Origin: Rhodospirillales bacterium
GTDB lineage: Bacteria > Pseudomonadota > Alphaproteobacteria > ATCC43930 > CGMCC-115725
Direction: 5' to 3'
Assembly (NCBI GenBank): GCA_027315365.1
Contig: DAHUYF010000158.1
Location: 1-64,000 of the forward strand
Length of the DNA stretch: 64,000 nucleotides
Shown here: in pieces, positions 33,057 to 43,174 of the stretch
Layout of the letters: every line of letters starts with the position of its first letter
How positions within the stretch are numbered: the stretch's first letter is position 1
Made by a program: the position numbers and the translations under genes
The notes under the pieces: generated by a model
Told to the model about the DNA's origin: nothing
Seen by the model: the letters and a program-made list of their open reading frames with translations, nothing else
Database searches by the model: none

Positions 33057-35377
33057 ACAAGCTCAGCGAGCTGACCCATACCGTCTTCGACGGCGTCAAC
33101 CACCCCTATGTGCCGCCCAAGGAGCTCAGGATATCGCCGAAGCTGCGCCTTCACCGCGATGCCGGCGACGATTTCGACCCCGTCACCTTCGAGGTCATCC
33201 GCCACCATCTCTGGAACGTCAACGAGGAGCACGGCGCCACCATCCAGCGGCTCAGCGGCTCGCCGGTGGCGATGTACGCGCTCGACCTCAACCCGTCGAT
33301 CCTGACCGAGGACGCCGAATTCGTCTTCTTCGGTCCCTACATGCAGTACATGTCGGGGGTTACCGACACGCAGGTGAAATGGATCCTGGAGAACCGCAGC
33401 GACAATCCCGGAATCACCGATGGTGACATGTTCCTCGCCAACGATCCCTGGGTCGGCGCCGCACATCAGCAGGACGTGATGCTGATCTGCCCGGTGTTCC
33501 ATGACGGCGAGCTGTTCTGCTGGGTGACCAACTGCCTGCACCAGTACGATATCGGCGGCATCACTCCGGGCAGCTTCTGCCCCGGCGCGCAGAGCGCCTT
33601 CGACGAAGGCATCCTGATCCCGCCGGTCAAGATCATCGAGGACAACGAGATCCGCCGCGACATCGAGGAGATCTATCTCCGCTCCTCGCGCAAGCCCGAG
33701 CTGGTGGCGCTCGATTTCCGCGCCCAGATGGCGGGCAACATCGCGGCGCGCGAGCGCATCGCCCAGCTCATCCGCCGCTACGGCGCGCGCACCGTCAAGG
33801 GGGTGATGAAGCGCATCCTGGCGAATGGCGAGAAGGCCTTCCTGCAGAAGCTGTCGCGGCTGCCCGACGGCACCTGGCGCGACCGCACCTATGTCGAATG
33901 CTGCCGCCCCGGCGACCGCGGCACCTACCGCGTGGCGATCACGCTGACCAAGCGCGGCGACCGGCTGCTCTTCGAGAACGAGGGTACCGCGGCGCAACAG
34001 GGCGCGATGAACGCGACATATTCCGGCTGGCGCGGCGCCATCATGGTGGCGCTGAACCAGCTCTTGTGCTGGGACCAGTATTTTTCGGTCGGCGGCGCGC
34101 TGCGCCACGTCGATTTCGACCCCACCGCCGGCACGCTCAACTGCGCCAGCTTCCCCGCCTCGGTGTCGACGGCGCCGGTGCAGGCGATGGAGATCTCGCT
34201 CTATCCCGCCTACAACGTGCTCTCCAAGATGATCTACGGCGACCCGGCGATGCGCCGGGACGTGATGTGCATCGGCGGCACCAGCCAATGGCCGGCGACC
34301 ATCTTCCGCGGCATCGACCAGTGGGGCGAGCGCTACGGCTATCTGCTGGTCGATCCCATCGGCGGCGCCATCGGCGCCTTCTCGACACAGGACGGCATCT
34401 CCACCGGCGGCCAGTCGCGCACGCCGATCTGCAAGCTGCCCAACATCGAGCACACCGAGCAGAGCTTCCCGCTGCTCTTCCTTTACCGCAAGGAGGTGCC
34501 GGACAGCGGCGGCGCCGGCAAGTTTCGCGGCGGCCTCTCGGCCGAGAGCTGCTTCATCCCGCACAACACCGACCGGATCGTCCAGGACACGCTCTCCTCC
34601 GGCAATGCCATCCCGACATCGACCGGCATGATGGGGGGATATCCCGGCACGCCCAACCGCTACCGCTTCGTCACCGGCAGCGACATCCTGGAGCGGCTGG
34701 CGCGCCGCGAGATGGTCGAGGATGCGTCCGAGGTCGCCGGCCAGGAGGTGACGCTGCAGCTCCGCCAGGAGAATTTCGTGCAAGCCCCCGCCGACGTCTA
34801 TGCGGTGGTGTGGACGGCGGCGGGGGGCTTCGGCGATCCCATGGACCGCGCGCCGCAGCATGTGCTCGACGACTGGCTGAACGGCGCGGTGACGCTCGCC
34901 GCGGCGCACGACATCTACGGCGTGGTGATCGACGAGGCCAAGGCCGTGCTCGACGCGCCGGCGACGCAGCGCCTGCGCGAAGCGACGCGGCGCGACCGGG
35001 TCAAGGACATCGCGGTGAAGCCGCGCAAGCTCAAGGGCGGCAACGCGGTGCGCATCACCGAGGCGCTGCTGCTGCGGCTCGACGGCAGGACGCCGCATCA
35101 TTGCTGCGCCAAATGCGACAGCGATCTCGGCCCCGCCGCCGACAATTACAAGGACCACTGCCTGCGCCAGGACAACCCGATCCAGGCATCGAGCCCGCTG
35201 GTCGGCGATCCCCGGCGCTACATCGACGCCGAGCCGGTCTTCCGCCAGTTCTTCTGCCCCGGCTGCGGCACGCTGATCGAGAACGAGATCGCGGTGACGA
35301 CCGATCCGGTGCTGCGCGACATCGAGGTGCTGGCCGACGACCGCCTGTTCGAAAGCCGGCCGGAAGCGGCGGATTAG
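33053..35377 (+). CDS. hyuB: Hydantoinase/oxoprolinase subunit B with C-terminal zinc-ribbon (acetone-carboxylase alpha plus gamma-like fusion)
   Basis: A 774-residue HyuB-family catalytic subunit. The main domain (about 40-640) carries DPVTFEVIRHHLWNVNEEHG, the block FLANDPWVGAAHQQDV and GGFGDPMDRAP. After residue 640 a separate segment follows with Cys684, Cys685, Cys688, Cys735 and Cys738 (HCCAKC and FCPGCG), resembling the small zinc-binding gamma subunit of acetone carboxylase. In that enzyme gamma is a separate polypeptide, so here it seems fused. ATGA overlap with hyuA enforces balanced synthesis. It probably carboxylates a ketone or hydrolyses a cyclic amide in the cytoplasm. Confidence 0.88.
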   Translation: MNKLSELTHTVFDGVNHPYVPPKELRISPKLRLHRDAGDDFDPVTFEVIRHHLWNVNEEHGATIQRLSGSPVAMYALDLNPSILTEDAEFVFFGPYMQYMSGVTDTQVKWILENRSDNPGITDGDMFLANDPWVGAAHQQDVMLICPVFHDGELFCWVTNCLHQYDIGGITPGSFCPGAQSAFDEGILIPPVKIIEDNEIRRDIEEIYLRSSRKPELVALDFRAQMAGNIAARERIAQLIRRYGARTVKGVMKRILANGEKAFLQKLSRLPDGTWRDRTYVECCRPGDRGTYRVAITLTKRGDRLLFENEGTAAQQGAMNATYSGWRGAIMVALNQLLCWDQYFSVGGALRHVDFDPTAGTLNCASFPASVSTAPVQAMEISLYPAYNVLSKMIYGDPAMRRDVMCIGGTSQWPATIFRGIDQWGERYGYLLVDPIGGAIGAFSTQDGISTGGQSRTPICKLPNIEHTEQSFPLLFLYRKEVPDSGGAGKFRGGLSAESCFIPHNTDRIVQDTLSSGNAIPTSTGMMGGYPGTPNRYRFVTGSDILERLARREMVEDASEVAGQEVTLQLRQENFVQAPADVYAVVWTAAGGFGDPMDRAPQHVLDDWLNGAVTLAAAHDIYGVVIDEAKAVLDAPATQRLREATRRDRVKDIAVKPRKLKGGNAVRITEALLLRLDGRTPHHCCAKCDSDLGPAADNYKDHCLRQDNPIQASSPLVGDPRRYIDAEPVFRQFFCPGCGTLIENEIAVTTDPVLRDIEVLADDRLFESRPEAAD

Positions 35378-35407
35378 GCGAGGGGAGTGGGCCGCCTCTC
35401 CCGCGAG

Positions 35408-37309
35408 CTATGCCGGCGCTGCCTGTCGCACCGTCACCTCGTGCCGGAGCTGGAATCCCTTGAGCGCGTCGCGGATCCGCTCTGCATCTGTCTGCGTGAC
35501 GGGGCCATCGAGCACGATCCGGGCGAAGGTGCCATGTTCCGGATGCGGCCCGACCTCCACCGAGAGGTTGACGGTTTTCGCGACCAGGGGCGCGACCACG
35601 CGCTCGAAGGTGCGGCGAGCCGCGATGTGACGCAATTCCGGCTTGAAGATCTTGCCGACCCGCGTCAACGGCATCTCCTCCAGAATGATCACTTCGTTGG
35701 GCGCGGCGGCGCGTTCCGGGATGCGTTCGCGGGCGAAGGCCTGCAGCTCGTCGGGCTCCGCCCGGGCGCCTGATTTGAGCTGGATGAAGGCGACGGGGAC
35801 TTCGCCGGCATAGCTGTCCGGCCGGCCCACCGCGGCGGCCGCCTGAACCGCGGGGTGCTGATGCAGCACCTCTTCGATCACCAGCGGATCGATGTTATGG
35901 CCGCCGCGAATGATGACGTCCTTGGCGCGGCCGGTGAGCCAGACATAGCCCTCCTTATCCTGCCGCCCGAGATCGCCGGTATCGAGCCAGCGGCCGCCGG
36001 GGCTCCAGGCCGGCACGGGCTCGTTCGGCATCGGCTCGATCCAGGCGCCCTTGTTGTGAGCCGGGCTTACATAGCCGCCGAACACCTGCGGGCCGCGCAC
36101 CAGCACATGGCCGATCTCGCCAGGCGGGCAGGGGGCGGCGACGCGGCCGTCCGCGACCCGCGCCACGACGAGTTCGGTATAGGGCGCGCGAAAGCCGATC
36201 GAGCCGATGCGCGCTTCGCTGCCCGCCGGGTTCATCGAGCCATAGCCGTGCACCTCGGTCATGCCCCAGCCTTCGATGGCCGGCGCCTTGAGCTTCGCCT
36301 GCACCGCCTTGGCGATCTCCACCGGCATGGCCGAGCCGCCGACATTGCACAGCTTGACCGAGGAGAGATCGTGCCCGTCGGTCGGGACGTTGAGCGCCGC
36401 ACCCCAGCTCGTCGGCACCATGCCGAGCACGGTCGGCCGGAAGCGGGCGACGAACGCCCAGAGATGCTGGATGACGAGCGGGTTGCGGTAGCCGGCGGGC
36501 GTCAGCAGCACGATCGTATTGCCGCGCGACAGCGGTGCGAGGCCGGCGCAGATGGCGCCGCCGACGTGAAACGGCGGCAAGCCGTTGAAAAAGACGTTGT
36601 CGGGCCCGGGCAGGAGCGTTTCGCTGTTGGTCCAGGCGGCATGCAGCAGGCCGCGCTGCGTATGGCGGGCGAGTTTCGGCGCACCGGTGGTGCCGCCGGT
36701 ATGGAAAAGGCTGGCCACGTCCTCGGGCGCCGTCTTGCGCGCGAAGCTCAGGGTCTCGGGCTGGCGCTCGAGCTCGCTCGCAAAATGCAGCGCATCGATG
36801 CCGGGGCGGCGGGCCGGCCCGCCGACGCGGATGATCGCCGCAAGATCGGTCGCGGCGCGGATGGCTTCGATCTTGGGCCACAGCCCCGGCGCGAGGTCGG
36901 GATCGGGAGCGACCAGCACGCGGCAGCGGGCCTCGTTCAAGAGGGCGACGATGTGCTCCGGCTCGAGCATCAAGTTGATCGGGTTTGCCATCCCGGCCAC
37001 TTGCGCGCCGAACATCGCGACGAAGGTCTCGGCGGCGACCGGCATCAGCAGCGAGACCGATTCCGTGGGGCCGACGCCGAGGGAGCGAAAGAGATTGGCC
37101 GCCTGCGTGATCTGCCGCGCCAATTGTGCGTAGCTCATGTCGCGGGTCGGCTCGTCCGGCAGGCCCTTGTCCAGGCTGCGGAAAGCCGGCTTGTCGGGGA
37201 ATCGGTCCGCGACGGCGCAGAGCATGTCGTAGACCGAGCGCGCCGGCTGGCGCTCGGCGAACGGCACCCGTTCCAAAGCTGCGACGTCGTCAATCGTTGC
37301 GATGGCCAT
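35408..37309 (-). CDS. Acyl-CoA synthetase (AMP-forming, FadD-like)
   Basis: A 633-residue adenylating enzyme that makes acyl-CoA thioesters from a carboxylic acid, ATP and CoA. The P-loop LFHTGGTTGAPKLARHT lies near 202-218, GWGMTEVHG near 335, and LDTGDLGRQDKEGYVWLTGRAKD near 448-470; the C-terminal catalytic Lys is in TRVGKIFKPELR. The layout is that of medium/long-chain or aryl acid ligases, not PaaK. It is convergent with hyuAB (31 bp between stops). It could activate the acid made by a carboxylase, but this is speculation from proximity. Confidence 0.92.
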   Translation of the reverse strand: MAIATIDDVAALERVPFAERQPARSVYDMLCAVADRFPDKPAFRSLDKGLPDEPTRDMSYAQLARQITQAANLFRSLGVGPTESVSLLMPVAAETFVAMFGAQVAGMANPINLMLEPEHIVALLNEARCRVLVAPDPDLAPGLWPKIEAIRAATDLAAIIRVGGPARRPGIDALHFASELERQPETLSFARKTAPEDVASLFHTGGTTGAPKLARHTQRGLLHAAWTNSETLLPGPDNVFFNGLPPFHVGGAICAGLAPLSRGNTIVLLTPAGYRNPLVIQHLWAFVARFRPTVLGMVPTSWGAALNVPTDGHDLSSVKLCNVGGSAMPVEIAKAVQAKLKAPAIEGWGMTEVHGYGSMNPAGSEARIGSIGFRAPYTELVVARVADGRVAAPCPPGEIGHVLVRGPQVFGGYVSPAHNKGAWIEPMPNEPVPAWSPGGRWLDTGDLGRQDKEGYVWLTGRAKDVIIRGGHNIDPLVIEEVLHQHPAVQAAAAVGRPDSYAGEVPVAFIQLKSGARAEPDELQAFARERIPERAAAPNEVIILEEMPLTRVGKIFKPELRHIAARRTFERVVAPLVAKTVNLSVEVGPHPEHGTFARIVLDGPVTQTDAERIRDALKGFQLRHEVTVRQAAPA

Positions 37310-37597
37310 CCTCCCTCCTCCCGTCTCGAGGGCGCTTCCGGAGTGCCGGGCGCCACCTGTCCCGACTTTATGGAGTCTCGCCGCCGGGAAAGCCAGCGCC
37401 GCCGAGAGCCGCCGAAACGGTCATGCAAAGACATGGCCCCGGTGGTCGAGGCGTGACGTCATCGCCCGATATCGCACGAGACGCCGGGGACTGACGGCAA
37501 AAAACCCGGCCTTGCGGATTGCGGTACCAATTGGCGACGCCGCGATTGCGCCCGGACAGCGGCGGCGCTTGCCGGGCCGCGGCGCCGGCTTCGCCCG

Positions 37598-37634
37598 GCG
37601 CCCCCTCCCTCTCCCGCGGACGGCAGGGGGAGGA
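37598..37634. repeat. Imperfect C/T-G/A-rich palindrome, possibly related to the REP-like element near 18.7 kb
   Basis: The stretch begins CGCCCCCTCCCTCTCCCGC and is followed by GGCAGGGGGAGGAG, so the two halves are roughly complementary. It shares CCCTCCCTCTCC with the element at 18.7 kb and also lies just downstream of a stop codon, here that of the molybdoenzyme gene on the minus strand. The pairing is imperfect, so the relation is tentative. Confidence 0.3.
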
Positions 37635-37651
37635 GAGCGGCGATCCCGGCC

Positions 37652-39937
37652 TTACGTCGACAACTGATCGCCGATCGGCAGGTGCCGGATGCGCTTGCCG
37701 GTGGCGGCGAAGATCGCGTTGCAGAGCGCCGGGGCGAAGGGCGGGATGCCGGGCTCGCCGATGCCGCTCGACGGCACGTCGATGCCGTGCTCGACGATGA
37801 ACACCTGCGTCTCGGCCGGCGATTCATCGATGCGCGTGACCTTGTAGCTGTCGAAATTGCCCTGCTCGGCGCGGCCGTTCTTGAAGGTGATCTCGCCGTA
37901 CCGGGCGAGCGCATAGCCCATCACCGCCGCGCCCTCCATCTGCGAATGGATGCGTTCCGGATTGGCGACGAAGCCGGCATCCACCGCCGTCCAGACGCGC
38001 GGCACCGCGAGCTTTCCTTGCTCGTCCACCGCCGCCTCGACCACGGTGGCGACATAGGTGAGGAAGCTGCGATGCACCGCGATGCCGAGACCGTGCCGGG
38101 GCGGCAGCCCCTTTCCCCAGTCGGATTTCGCGGCGACCAGCTCGACCACGCCGCGCAGCCGCGCGGTGTCGATGGGGTAGACCTCGACGGGATCGCCGTA
38201 GTTCCAGAAATTCTTGACCGATTTCCGGGGATCGACGATGCGCGACGGGCCGATAAGCTCGAGCAGCATGTCCTTGGGGTCGCGACCGGCGGCGGCCGCG
38301 ATCTCGTCCGCCATGGTCTGCACCGCAAACGCGTGCGGAATGTTCGACACCGAGCGGAACCAGCCGATGCGGGTATGCGCCTCGGCCGCGCCGTTCTCGC
38401 AGCGCAGATTGGCGATGTCGAAGGGATTGTCGACCAGCCCCATGCCCTGCTCGAACGGCGCCTCGTGCTTCGGGTCCGGCGCAAAGATCGACAGGATGGT
38501 CGGCGCGACGCTGCGATGGCGCCACGCGACCACCTTGCCGCTCTGATCCAGCCCGGCATCGATCCGCTCCACCGATACCGTATGGAAGTAGTCGTGCTGG
38601 ATGTCGTCTTCGCGGCTCCAGATGACCTTGACCGGCGCGCCCATCTCCCGGGACAGCAGGGCCGCCTCGATGGCGTAGTCGCATTTCGACTTGCGTCCGA
38701 AGCCGCCGCCCAGCAACGTCGTGTGCACGGTCACGTCCTCGGGCTTCAGAGCGAGCCGCTTGGCAAGCTCGTCGCGCGTCCCGCCGGGGCTCTGGACCGG
38801 CGCCCACACCGCCAATTTGCCGTCGGCGAAGCTCGCGGTCGCGGTGACCGGCTCCATCGCCGCGTGCGCGACATGTGGCAGATAGTATTCGCCGGTGACC
38901 ACCTTTGCCGCCGAGGCCAGCGCCTTCTCGGCGTCGCCGTCGTCGCGGAGCACGACCCCGGGCTTGCGCGCCGTCTCCTCCATCTCGGCCCGGAAGGCCG
39001 CCGAATCGTAGCCGGCATGCGGGCCGTCATCCCAGGTGATCTTGAGCGCGTCGCGGCCGTTCATCGCCGCCCAGGTGTTGCTCGCGATCACCGCGACGCC
39101 GCCCAGCGGCTGGAACTTGGCCGGGGCCGGCGTGCCCTCGATGACCACGATCTTTTCGACCCCCGGCACCTTCATCGCATCGGCCGCGTCGTATGACGCC
39201 ATCTTGCCGCCGAAGACCGGCGGGCGGGCGATGACGGCGAACTTCATGTCGGGCAGCCTGGCGTCGATGCCGTAGACCGCCTTGCCGGTGATGATGTCCA
39301 TCTGGTCGACCGGCTTGATCGTCCCCTTGCCGATGTAGCGGAACTGCTCCGGCGTCTTGAGCCTGACCTGATCGGCGGCCGGCGCCGGCAGCGCCATGGC
39401 TTCGGCCGCGACGTCGCCGTATCCCAGCTTTTCCCCGGTCTTCCGGTTGACGATCTCGTGGTCGGCGGCCTCGACGTCGCCGTCGTCCACTCCCCAGTGG
39501 CGGGCGGCGGCAATTTCCAGCATGCGGCGCACCGACGCGCCGATGTGACGCATCGGCTGAATGAAGTGGCGGACGCTGCGCGAGCCGTCGGTGTCCTGGT
39601 TGCCGTATTTTTCTTCATTGCCCGGCGATTGCTCGATCCGGACGCGCGACCAATCCGCGTCGAGTTCGTCGGCCACGATCATGGGCAGCGTGGTCCGCGC
39701 CGCGCCGGTTCCCATTTCGGCCCGGGCGGCGATGATGGTGACCAGCCCGTCGGGGGCGATGGCGACGAAGACATGCGGGTCGGTGACGACGCCATGCGGC
39801 ATCGCGGCGGCGCCTGTCTGATAGTCGGCGTGCATTTCGGCGAACGCCTTGGCCGGAAGCAGCTGCGCCGCGACGACGAAGCCGCCGGCGCCGACCAGGA
39901 AGCGGCGACGGCTGACGTTTTCGATGATCGTCTTCAT
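37652..39937 (-). CDS. Tat-exported molybdopterin subunit, isoquinoline 1-oxidoreductase beta-like (xanthine dehydrogenase family)
   Basis: A 761-residue molybdenum hydroxylase large subunit. A twin-arginine signal [15 protein letters not shown] (residues 9-23) predicts export to the periplasm. The molybdopterin-binding domain includes [15 protein letters not shown] near the end, with the likely catalytic Glu728 in GIGEPG. Periplasmic two-subunit enzymes of this type oxidise N-heterocycles or aldehydes and pass electrons to cytochrome c. It follows its 2Fe-2S partner with a one-base gap. No FAD subunit is present, consistent with the IorAB-type design. Confidence 0.9.
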   Translation of the reverse strand: MKTIIENVSRRRFLVGAGGFVVAAQLLPAKAFAEMHADYQTGAAAMPHGVVTDPHVFVAIAPDGLVTIIAARAEMGTGAARTTLPMIVADELDADWSRVRIEQSPGNEEKYGNQDTDGSRSVRHFIQPMRHIGASVRRMLEIAAARHWGVDDGDVEAADHEIVNRKTGEKLGYGDVAAEAMALPAPAADQVRLKTPEQFRYIGKGTIKPVDQMDIITGKAVYGIDARLPDMKFAVIARPPVFGGKMASYDAADAMKVPGVEKIVVIEGTPAPAKFQPLGGVAVIASNTWAAMNGRDALKITWDDGPHAGYDSAAFRAEMEETARKPGVVLRDDGDAEKALASAAKVVTGEYYLPHVAHAAMEPVTATASFADGKLAVWAPVQSPGGTRDELAKRLALKPEDVTVHTTLLGGGFGRKSKCDYAIEAALLSREMGAPVKVIWSREDDIQHDYFHTVSVERIDAGLDQSGKVVAWRHRSVAPTILSIFAPDPKHEAPFEQGMGLVDNPFDIANLRCENGAAEAHTRIGWFRSVSNIPHAFAVQTMADEIAAAAGRDPKDMLLELIGPSRIVDPRKSVKNFWNYGDPVEVYPIDTARLRGVVELVAAKSDWGKGLPPRHGLGIAVHRSFLTYVATVVEAAVDEQGKLAVPRVWTAVDAGFVANPERIHSQMEGAAVMGYALARYGEITFKNGRAEQGNFDSYKVTRIDESPAETQVFIVEHGIDVPSSGIGEPGIPPFAPALCNAIFAATGKRIRHLPIGDQLST

Positions 39938-39938
39938 G

Positions 39939-40391
39939 TCACGCTCCCGTGGCTGCCGCCTTGACGGCAGCGGTGATGCGCTGATAGCAGCCGCAGCGGC
40001 AGATGTTGCCGGCCATGGCTTCGTGGATCTGCGCTTCGGACGGGGTCTTGTTGGTCGCGAGCAGGGCCGCCGCCTGCATGATCTGGCCGGCCTGGCAATA
40101 GCCGCATTGCGGCACGTTGAGCGCGTACCAGGCCTTTTGCACGGGGTGGCTGCCGTCGGTCGACAGGCCCTCGATGGTCGTCACCGTGCGGTCGGCGACA
40201 CCGCCCATCGGCGTGATGCAGGCGCGCACCGCGTCACCATCGACATGGACGGTGCAGGCGCCGCATTCCGCGATGCCGCAGCCGAACTTGGTGCCGGTCA
40301 GCCCAAGTTCGTCGCGCAGATACCACAGCAGCGGCATCGACGGATCGCCGTCGAAGCTCTGCCGCTGCCCGTTGACGCTCAGAGTCAGCAT
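39939..40391 (-). CDS. 2Fe-2S electron-transfer subunit of the IorAB-type molybdenum hydroxylase
   Basis: A 150-residue protein with two iron-sulfur centres: an N-terminal plant-type site [15 protein letters not shown] with a later Cys in RACITP (about 40-65), and a C-terminal helical domain with CGYCQAGQ and NICRCGCY (about 98-137). AGGAGG lies before the ATG. There is no own Tat signal, so it is expected to be carried out with the Tat-tagged large subunit encoded one base downstream. The motif CRCGCY in place of the common CRCGTY is a small variation. Confidence 0.94.
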   Translation of the reverse strand: MLTLSVNGQRQSFDGDPSMPLLWYLRDELGLTGTKFGCGIAECGACTVHVDGDAVRACITPMGGVADRTVTTIEGLSTDGSHPVQKAWYALNVPQCGYCQAGQIMQAAALLATNKTPSEAQIHEAMAGNICRCGCYQRITAAVKAAATGA

Positions 40392-40708
40392 GGGGTCCTC
40401 CTGGACGGTGGACCGCCGCCGCGGGCGGCCGGTCCGTGGGAACGGGCTGCGTCTTCGCTGCGGCGACCCGGACGCCGCCGCGTCGCGGGGACGGACGCCC
40501 GGAGACGTCCCGCCGTCCCGGCCTCTCCCCTGCGCGTTCGCTCCTCGCGGCGAGGCAAGACGCTCCACCGGCCGCGCCGACGGGCTTGCGCAGCGAAAAC
40601 GTGCGATTGATTGGCTTCAGGACGAGTGTCTGCCCGACTTGCGTCGGCGTCAACCGCGATTAGGTGCGGGTGCGGCAACCATCGGTGCCGCCAAGCATCC
40701 GGCGCGCG
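40392..40708. other. Gene-free stretch between livF and the 2Fe-2S subunit gene
   Basis: About 317 bp without a supportable gene. It must hold the promoter for the leftward molybdenum hydroxylase genes and the end of the livHMGF transcript. A lower-GC pocket near 40595-40625 (minus strand CCAATCAATCGCACG) is the most promoter-like part. Open frames across it show no family resemblance. No clear hairpin with a T-run was found. Confidence 0.5.
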
Positions 40709-41440
40709 CTACATGCCGAGATAGAATTTCCGGATCAGCTCGTTGTCGTTGAGCTCCTGGGCGGAGTTGCCGGCGAACGCGATCTTGCCGTGGACGATGA
40801 CGTAGCCGCGGTCGGCGATGCGGATCGCCTGGGTGAAGTTCTGTTCGGCCATCAGCACGGTGAGCTGATAGCTGTCCTTGAGCTCCTTGATCTTGTCGAT
40901 GGTGTGCCGCACCAGCAGCGGCGCCAGCCCCACCGACGGCTCGTCGACCAGCAGGATGCGCGGCGCCGACATCAGCGCGCGGGCGAGCGCCAGCATCTGC
41001 TGCTCGCCGCCGCTCATGCTGCCGGCGAGCTGCTTCCTGCGTTCGGCCAGCCGCGGAAACGCCTCGAGGCAATAAGCGAGATTCTGCTTGAGACGCGCCC
41101 GCGCCAGCGGCCGGAAGGCGCCGAGCAGCAGATTTTCCTCGACGGTGAGCTTGGGGAAGAGGCGGCGGCCCTCCGGCACCAGCGCGATGCCGAGATCGAC
41201 GATCGCCTCGGTGCTCATGCCGACCAGCTCGTGGCGCTTGCCGTCGATCTCGGCGGCGATCGAGCCCGAGACCGGACGCACGATGCCCATGATGCATTTG
41301 ATCAGCGTGCTCTTGCCGTTGCCGTTGGTGCCGAGCAACGCCACCGTCTCGCCGGGCTTCACCTCGAGCGTGACGTCTTCGAGCACGCGCACCGCGCCAT
41401 AGGCGGCGCCGACGCCGGAGAGGAAGAGACTACTCGCCAA
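40709..41440 (-). CDS. livF: Branched-chain amino acid-type ABC transporter ATPase LivF (TTG start)
   Basis: A 243-residue ATP-binding protein of the LivF class. Walker A GTNGNGKST (37-45), signature MSGGEQQMLALARAL (about 141-155) and Walker B ILLVDEPSVGLAP (about 160-172) are intact. The only sensible start is TTG, giving MASSLFLSG, with GAAGG six bases upstream; it overlaps the livG 3' end by 11 bases. It is the last gene of livHMGF. Related transporters import amino acids, short amides, urea or aromatic acids. Confidence 0.93.
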   Translation of the reverse strand: MASSLFLSGVGAAYGAVRVLEDVTLEVKPGETVALLGTNGNGKSTLIKCIMGIVRPVSGSIAAEIDGKRHELVGMSTEAIVDLGIALVPEGRRLFPKLTVEENLLLGAFRPLARARLKQNLAYCLEAFPRLAERRKQLAGSMSGGEQQMLALARALMSAPRILLVDEPSVGLAPLLVRHTIDKIKELKDSYQLTVLMAEQNFTQAIRIADRGYVIVHGKIAFAGNSAQELNDNELIRKFYLGM

Positions 41441-42167
41441 TGTAGGCCTTCACCACGTCGGGGTTGCGGGTGACCTCCTGCGGCAGGCCGTCGGCGATCT
41501 TGCGGCCGGCGACCAGCACGACGAGGCGCTGGGAGAAGCTCATCACCGCGCGCATGATGTGCTCGATCAGGATGATGGCGATGCCGCGCTGGTTGAGCAT
41601 GCCGAGCAGCGCCAGGATGTCGTCGACCTCGGAATGCGACAGGCCGGCCATCGCCTCGTCGGCGATCAGCAGCTTGGGCTCGGCCGCCACGGCGCGCGCC
41701 AGCTCGAGCTTGCGCATCTCGACCTGCGTCAGGTCGCGCGGCAGCCGCGCCGCCTTGTCGGCGAGGCCGACGAGCTGCAGCAGGTCGCGGCAGCGGGCGT
41801 CGAGCGCGGCCGGCGACAGGGTCTCGCCGCCGCGCGCGTTCACGGTATAGAGCAGCGGCATGCGGATGTTGTCGGCGAGCGACAGGCTGCCGAATGGCTT
41901 GGGCAGCTGGAAGCTGCGCGCCATGCCGAGGCGGGTGCGCTGATGCGCGGCCAGCCGGTCGACGACCCGGCCGTCGAAGCGCACGCTGCCGCTGTCGTTG
42001 CGCAGCGTGCCGCAGAGACAGTTGACCAGCGTGCTCTTGCCGGAGCCGTTGGGGCCGATCAGGCCGACGCGTTCGCCGGGAGCGATCGAGAGGTTGACGG
42101 TGTCGAGCGCGGTGAAGCCGCCGAAATGCTTGCCGAGATCGGCTACCTCGAGGAGCGCTGCGGTCAT
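41430..42167 (-). CDS. livG: Branched-chain amino acid-type ABC transporter ATPase LivG
   Basis: A 245-residue ATP-binding protein of the LivG class. Walker A GPNGSGKST (36-44), the LivG-specific insertion with RSFQLPKPFGSLSLADNI near 85-102, a weak signature LTQVEMRKLELARAV and Walker B LLIADEAMAGLSHSE are present. The signature region reads LTQVEMRK rather than the usual LSxGxQ, as seen in a subgroup of LivG proteins. Its ATG overlaps the livM TGA (ATGA). Confidence 0.93.
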   Translation of the reverse strand: MTAALLEVADLGKHFGGFTALDTVNLSIAPGERVGLIGPNGSGKSTLVNCLCGTLRNDSGSVRFDGRVVDRLAAHQRTRLGMARSFQLPKPFGSLSLADNIRMPLLYTVNARGGETLSPAALDARCRDLLQLVGLADKAARLPRDLTQVEMRKLELARAVAAEPKLLIADEAMAGLSHSEVDDILALLGMLNQRGIAIILIEHIMRAVMSFSQRLVVLVAGRKIADGLPQEVTRNPDVVKAYIGE

Positions 42168-43171
42168 CGCGGGCTCTCCCGCGGCAGGGGCTCGCGGCTG
42201 GCGCGCTTCCACTGCCTATGGACGCCGCGCGCGCGCATCGCGGCGCGCAGCGAGGCGACGAGGCCGACGATGCCGTTGGGCGCGATCACCACGAATCCGA
42301 CGAGCAGCAGCCCGACGATCAGCAGGTTGAGCGCCGAGGAGATGGTGACGGTGGCGAGCTGCTGGACGGTGCCGAGGAAGATCGCGCCGATCAACGGGCC
42401 GACCCAGCTCGTCGTGCCGCCGATCAGCGGCATGGCGATGCTGTTGACGGCATAGGCGAGGTTGAAGCCCGAGGCCGGGTCGAGATATGTGACGTAATAG
42501 GGCAGCGGCGCGCCGGCCATGCCCATGAGCGCGCCCGACAGCGTCGTCGCCACCAGCTTCAGCCGCAGCGTCGGCACGCCGGCCGCCTCGGCCGCCTGCT
42601 CGTCATCGCGGATCGCGGCGAAGCCGAAGCCCAGCCGCGAGCGCTCGATGCTGCGGGCGATGCCGATGGCGATCACGGCGAGGGCGAGCATCACCAGGAA
42701 GAGATAGACGATGTAGTTGCCGAGCAGCGGCACCTGCGCCGGGCGCAGGATATAGGCGCCGCGCGAGCCGCCGACATAGTCCCAGTTGGTGATCAGCGTC
42801 TCCATCACCACGGCGAGGGCGAGGGTGGCGATAGAGAAGAACGCGCCGCGCAGCCGCAGGGTGAGATAGCCCATGCCGAGGCCGACGACGCCGGAGACGA
42901 CGCCGCCGATCAGCACCAGCAGCGGCAAGGGCAGCGGCAGCAGCTTGTAGAGCGCCACCGTGCTGTAGGCGCCGAGCGCGAAGAACGCCGCGACTCCGAA
43001 ATTCACATAGCCGGTGTAGCCGCCGAGGATGTTCCAGGCGGTCGCCAGGACGATGTATTGCAGCACGACATAGCCGGCCTGGAAGTAGTACTGGTTCGGC
43101 GCCAGCAGCGAGAGGCCGAAGAACGCGGCGCCGACCGCGATGGCGACGAGCCAGAAGGTGAGAGGTCGCAT
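42164..43171 (-). CDS. livM: Branched-chain amino acid-type ABC transporter permease LivM
   Basis: A 335-residue inner-membrane permease with about eight to nine hydrophobic helices and the LivM coupling-loop signature (GFGFAAIRDDEQAAEAAGV near residues 182-200). It forms the membrane channel with LivH. Its end overlaps the livG start; it begins three bases after the livH stop, so all four genes are one transcription unit. Confidence 0.93.
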   Translation of the reverse strand: MRPLTFWLVAIAVGAAFFGLSLLAPNQYYFQAGYVVLQYIVLATAWNILGGYTGYVNFGVAAFFALGAYSTVALYKLLPLPLPLLVLIGGVVSGVVGLGMGYLTLRLRGAFFSIATLALAVVMETLITNWDYVGGSRGAYILRPAQVPLLGNYIVYLFLVMLALAVIAIGIARSIERSRLGFGFAAIRDDEQAAEAAGVPTLRLKLVATTLSGALMGMAGAPLPYYVTYLDPASGFNLAYAVNSIAMPLIGGTTSWVGPLIGAIFLGTVQQLATVTISSALNLLIVGLLLVGFVVIAPNGIVGLVASLRAAMRARGVHRQWKRASREPLPRESPR

Positions 43172-43174
43172 GGC

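Noticed and set aside
32900-35158. Open frame of 752 codons on the minus strand over hyuB
   Set aside because: Antisense to a conserved enzyme; composition typical of shadow frames and no ribosome site.
35408-37309. Assignment of the acyl-CoA synthetase as PaaK (phenylacetate-CoA ligase)
   Set aside because: PaaK proteins are about 430-440 residues with a different C-terminal region; this is a 633-residue FadD-like enzyme and lies 21 kb from the paa genes.
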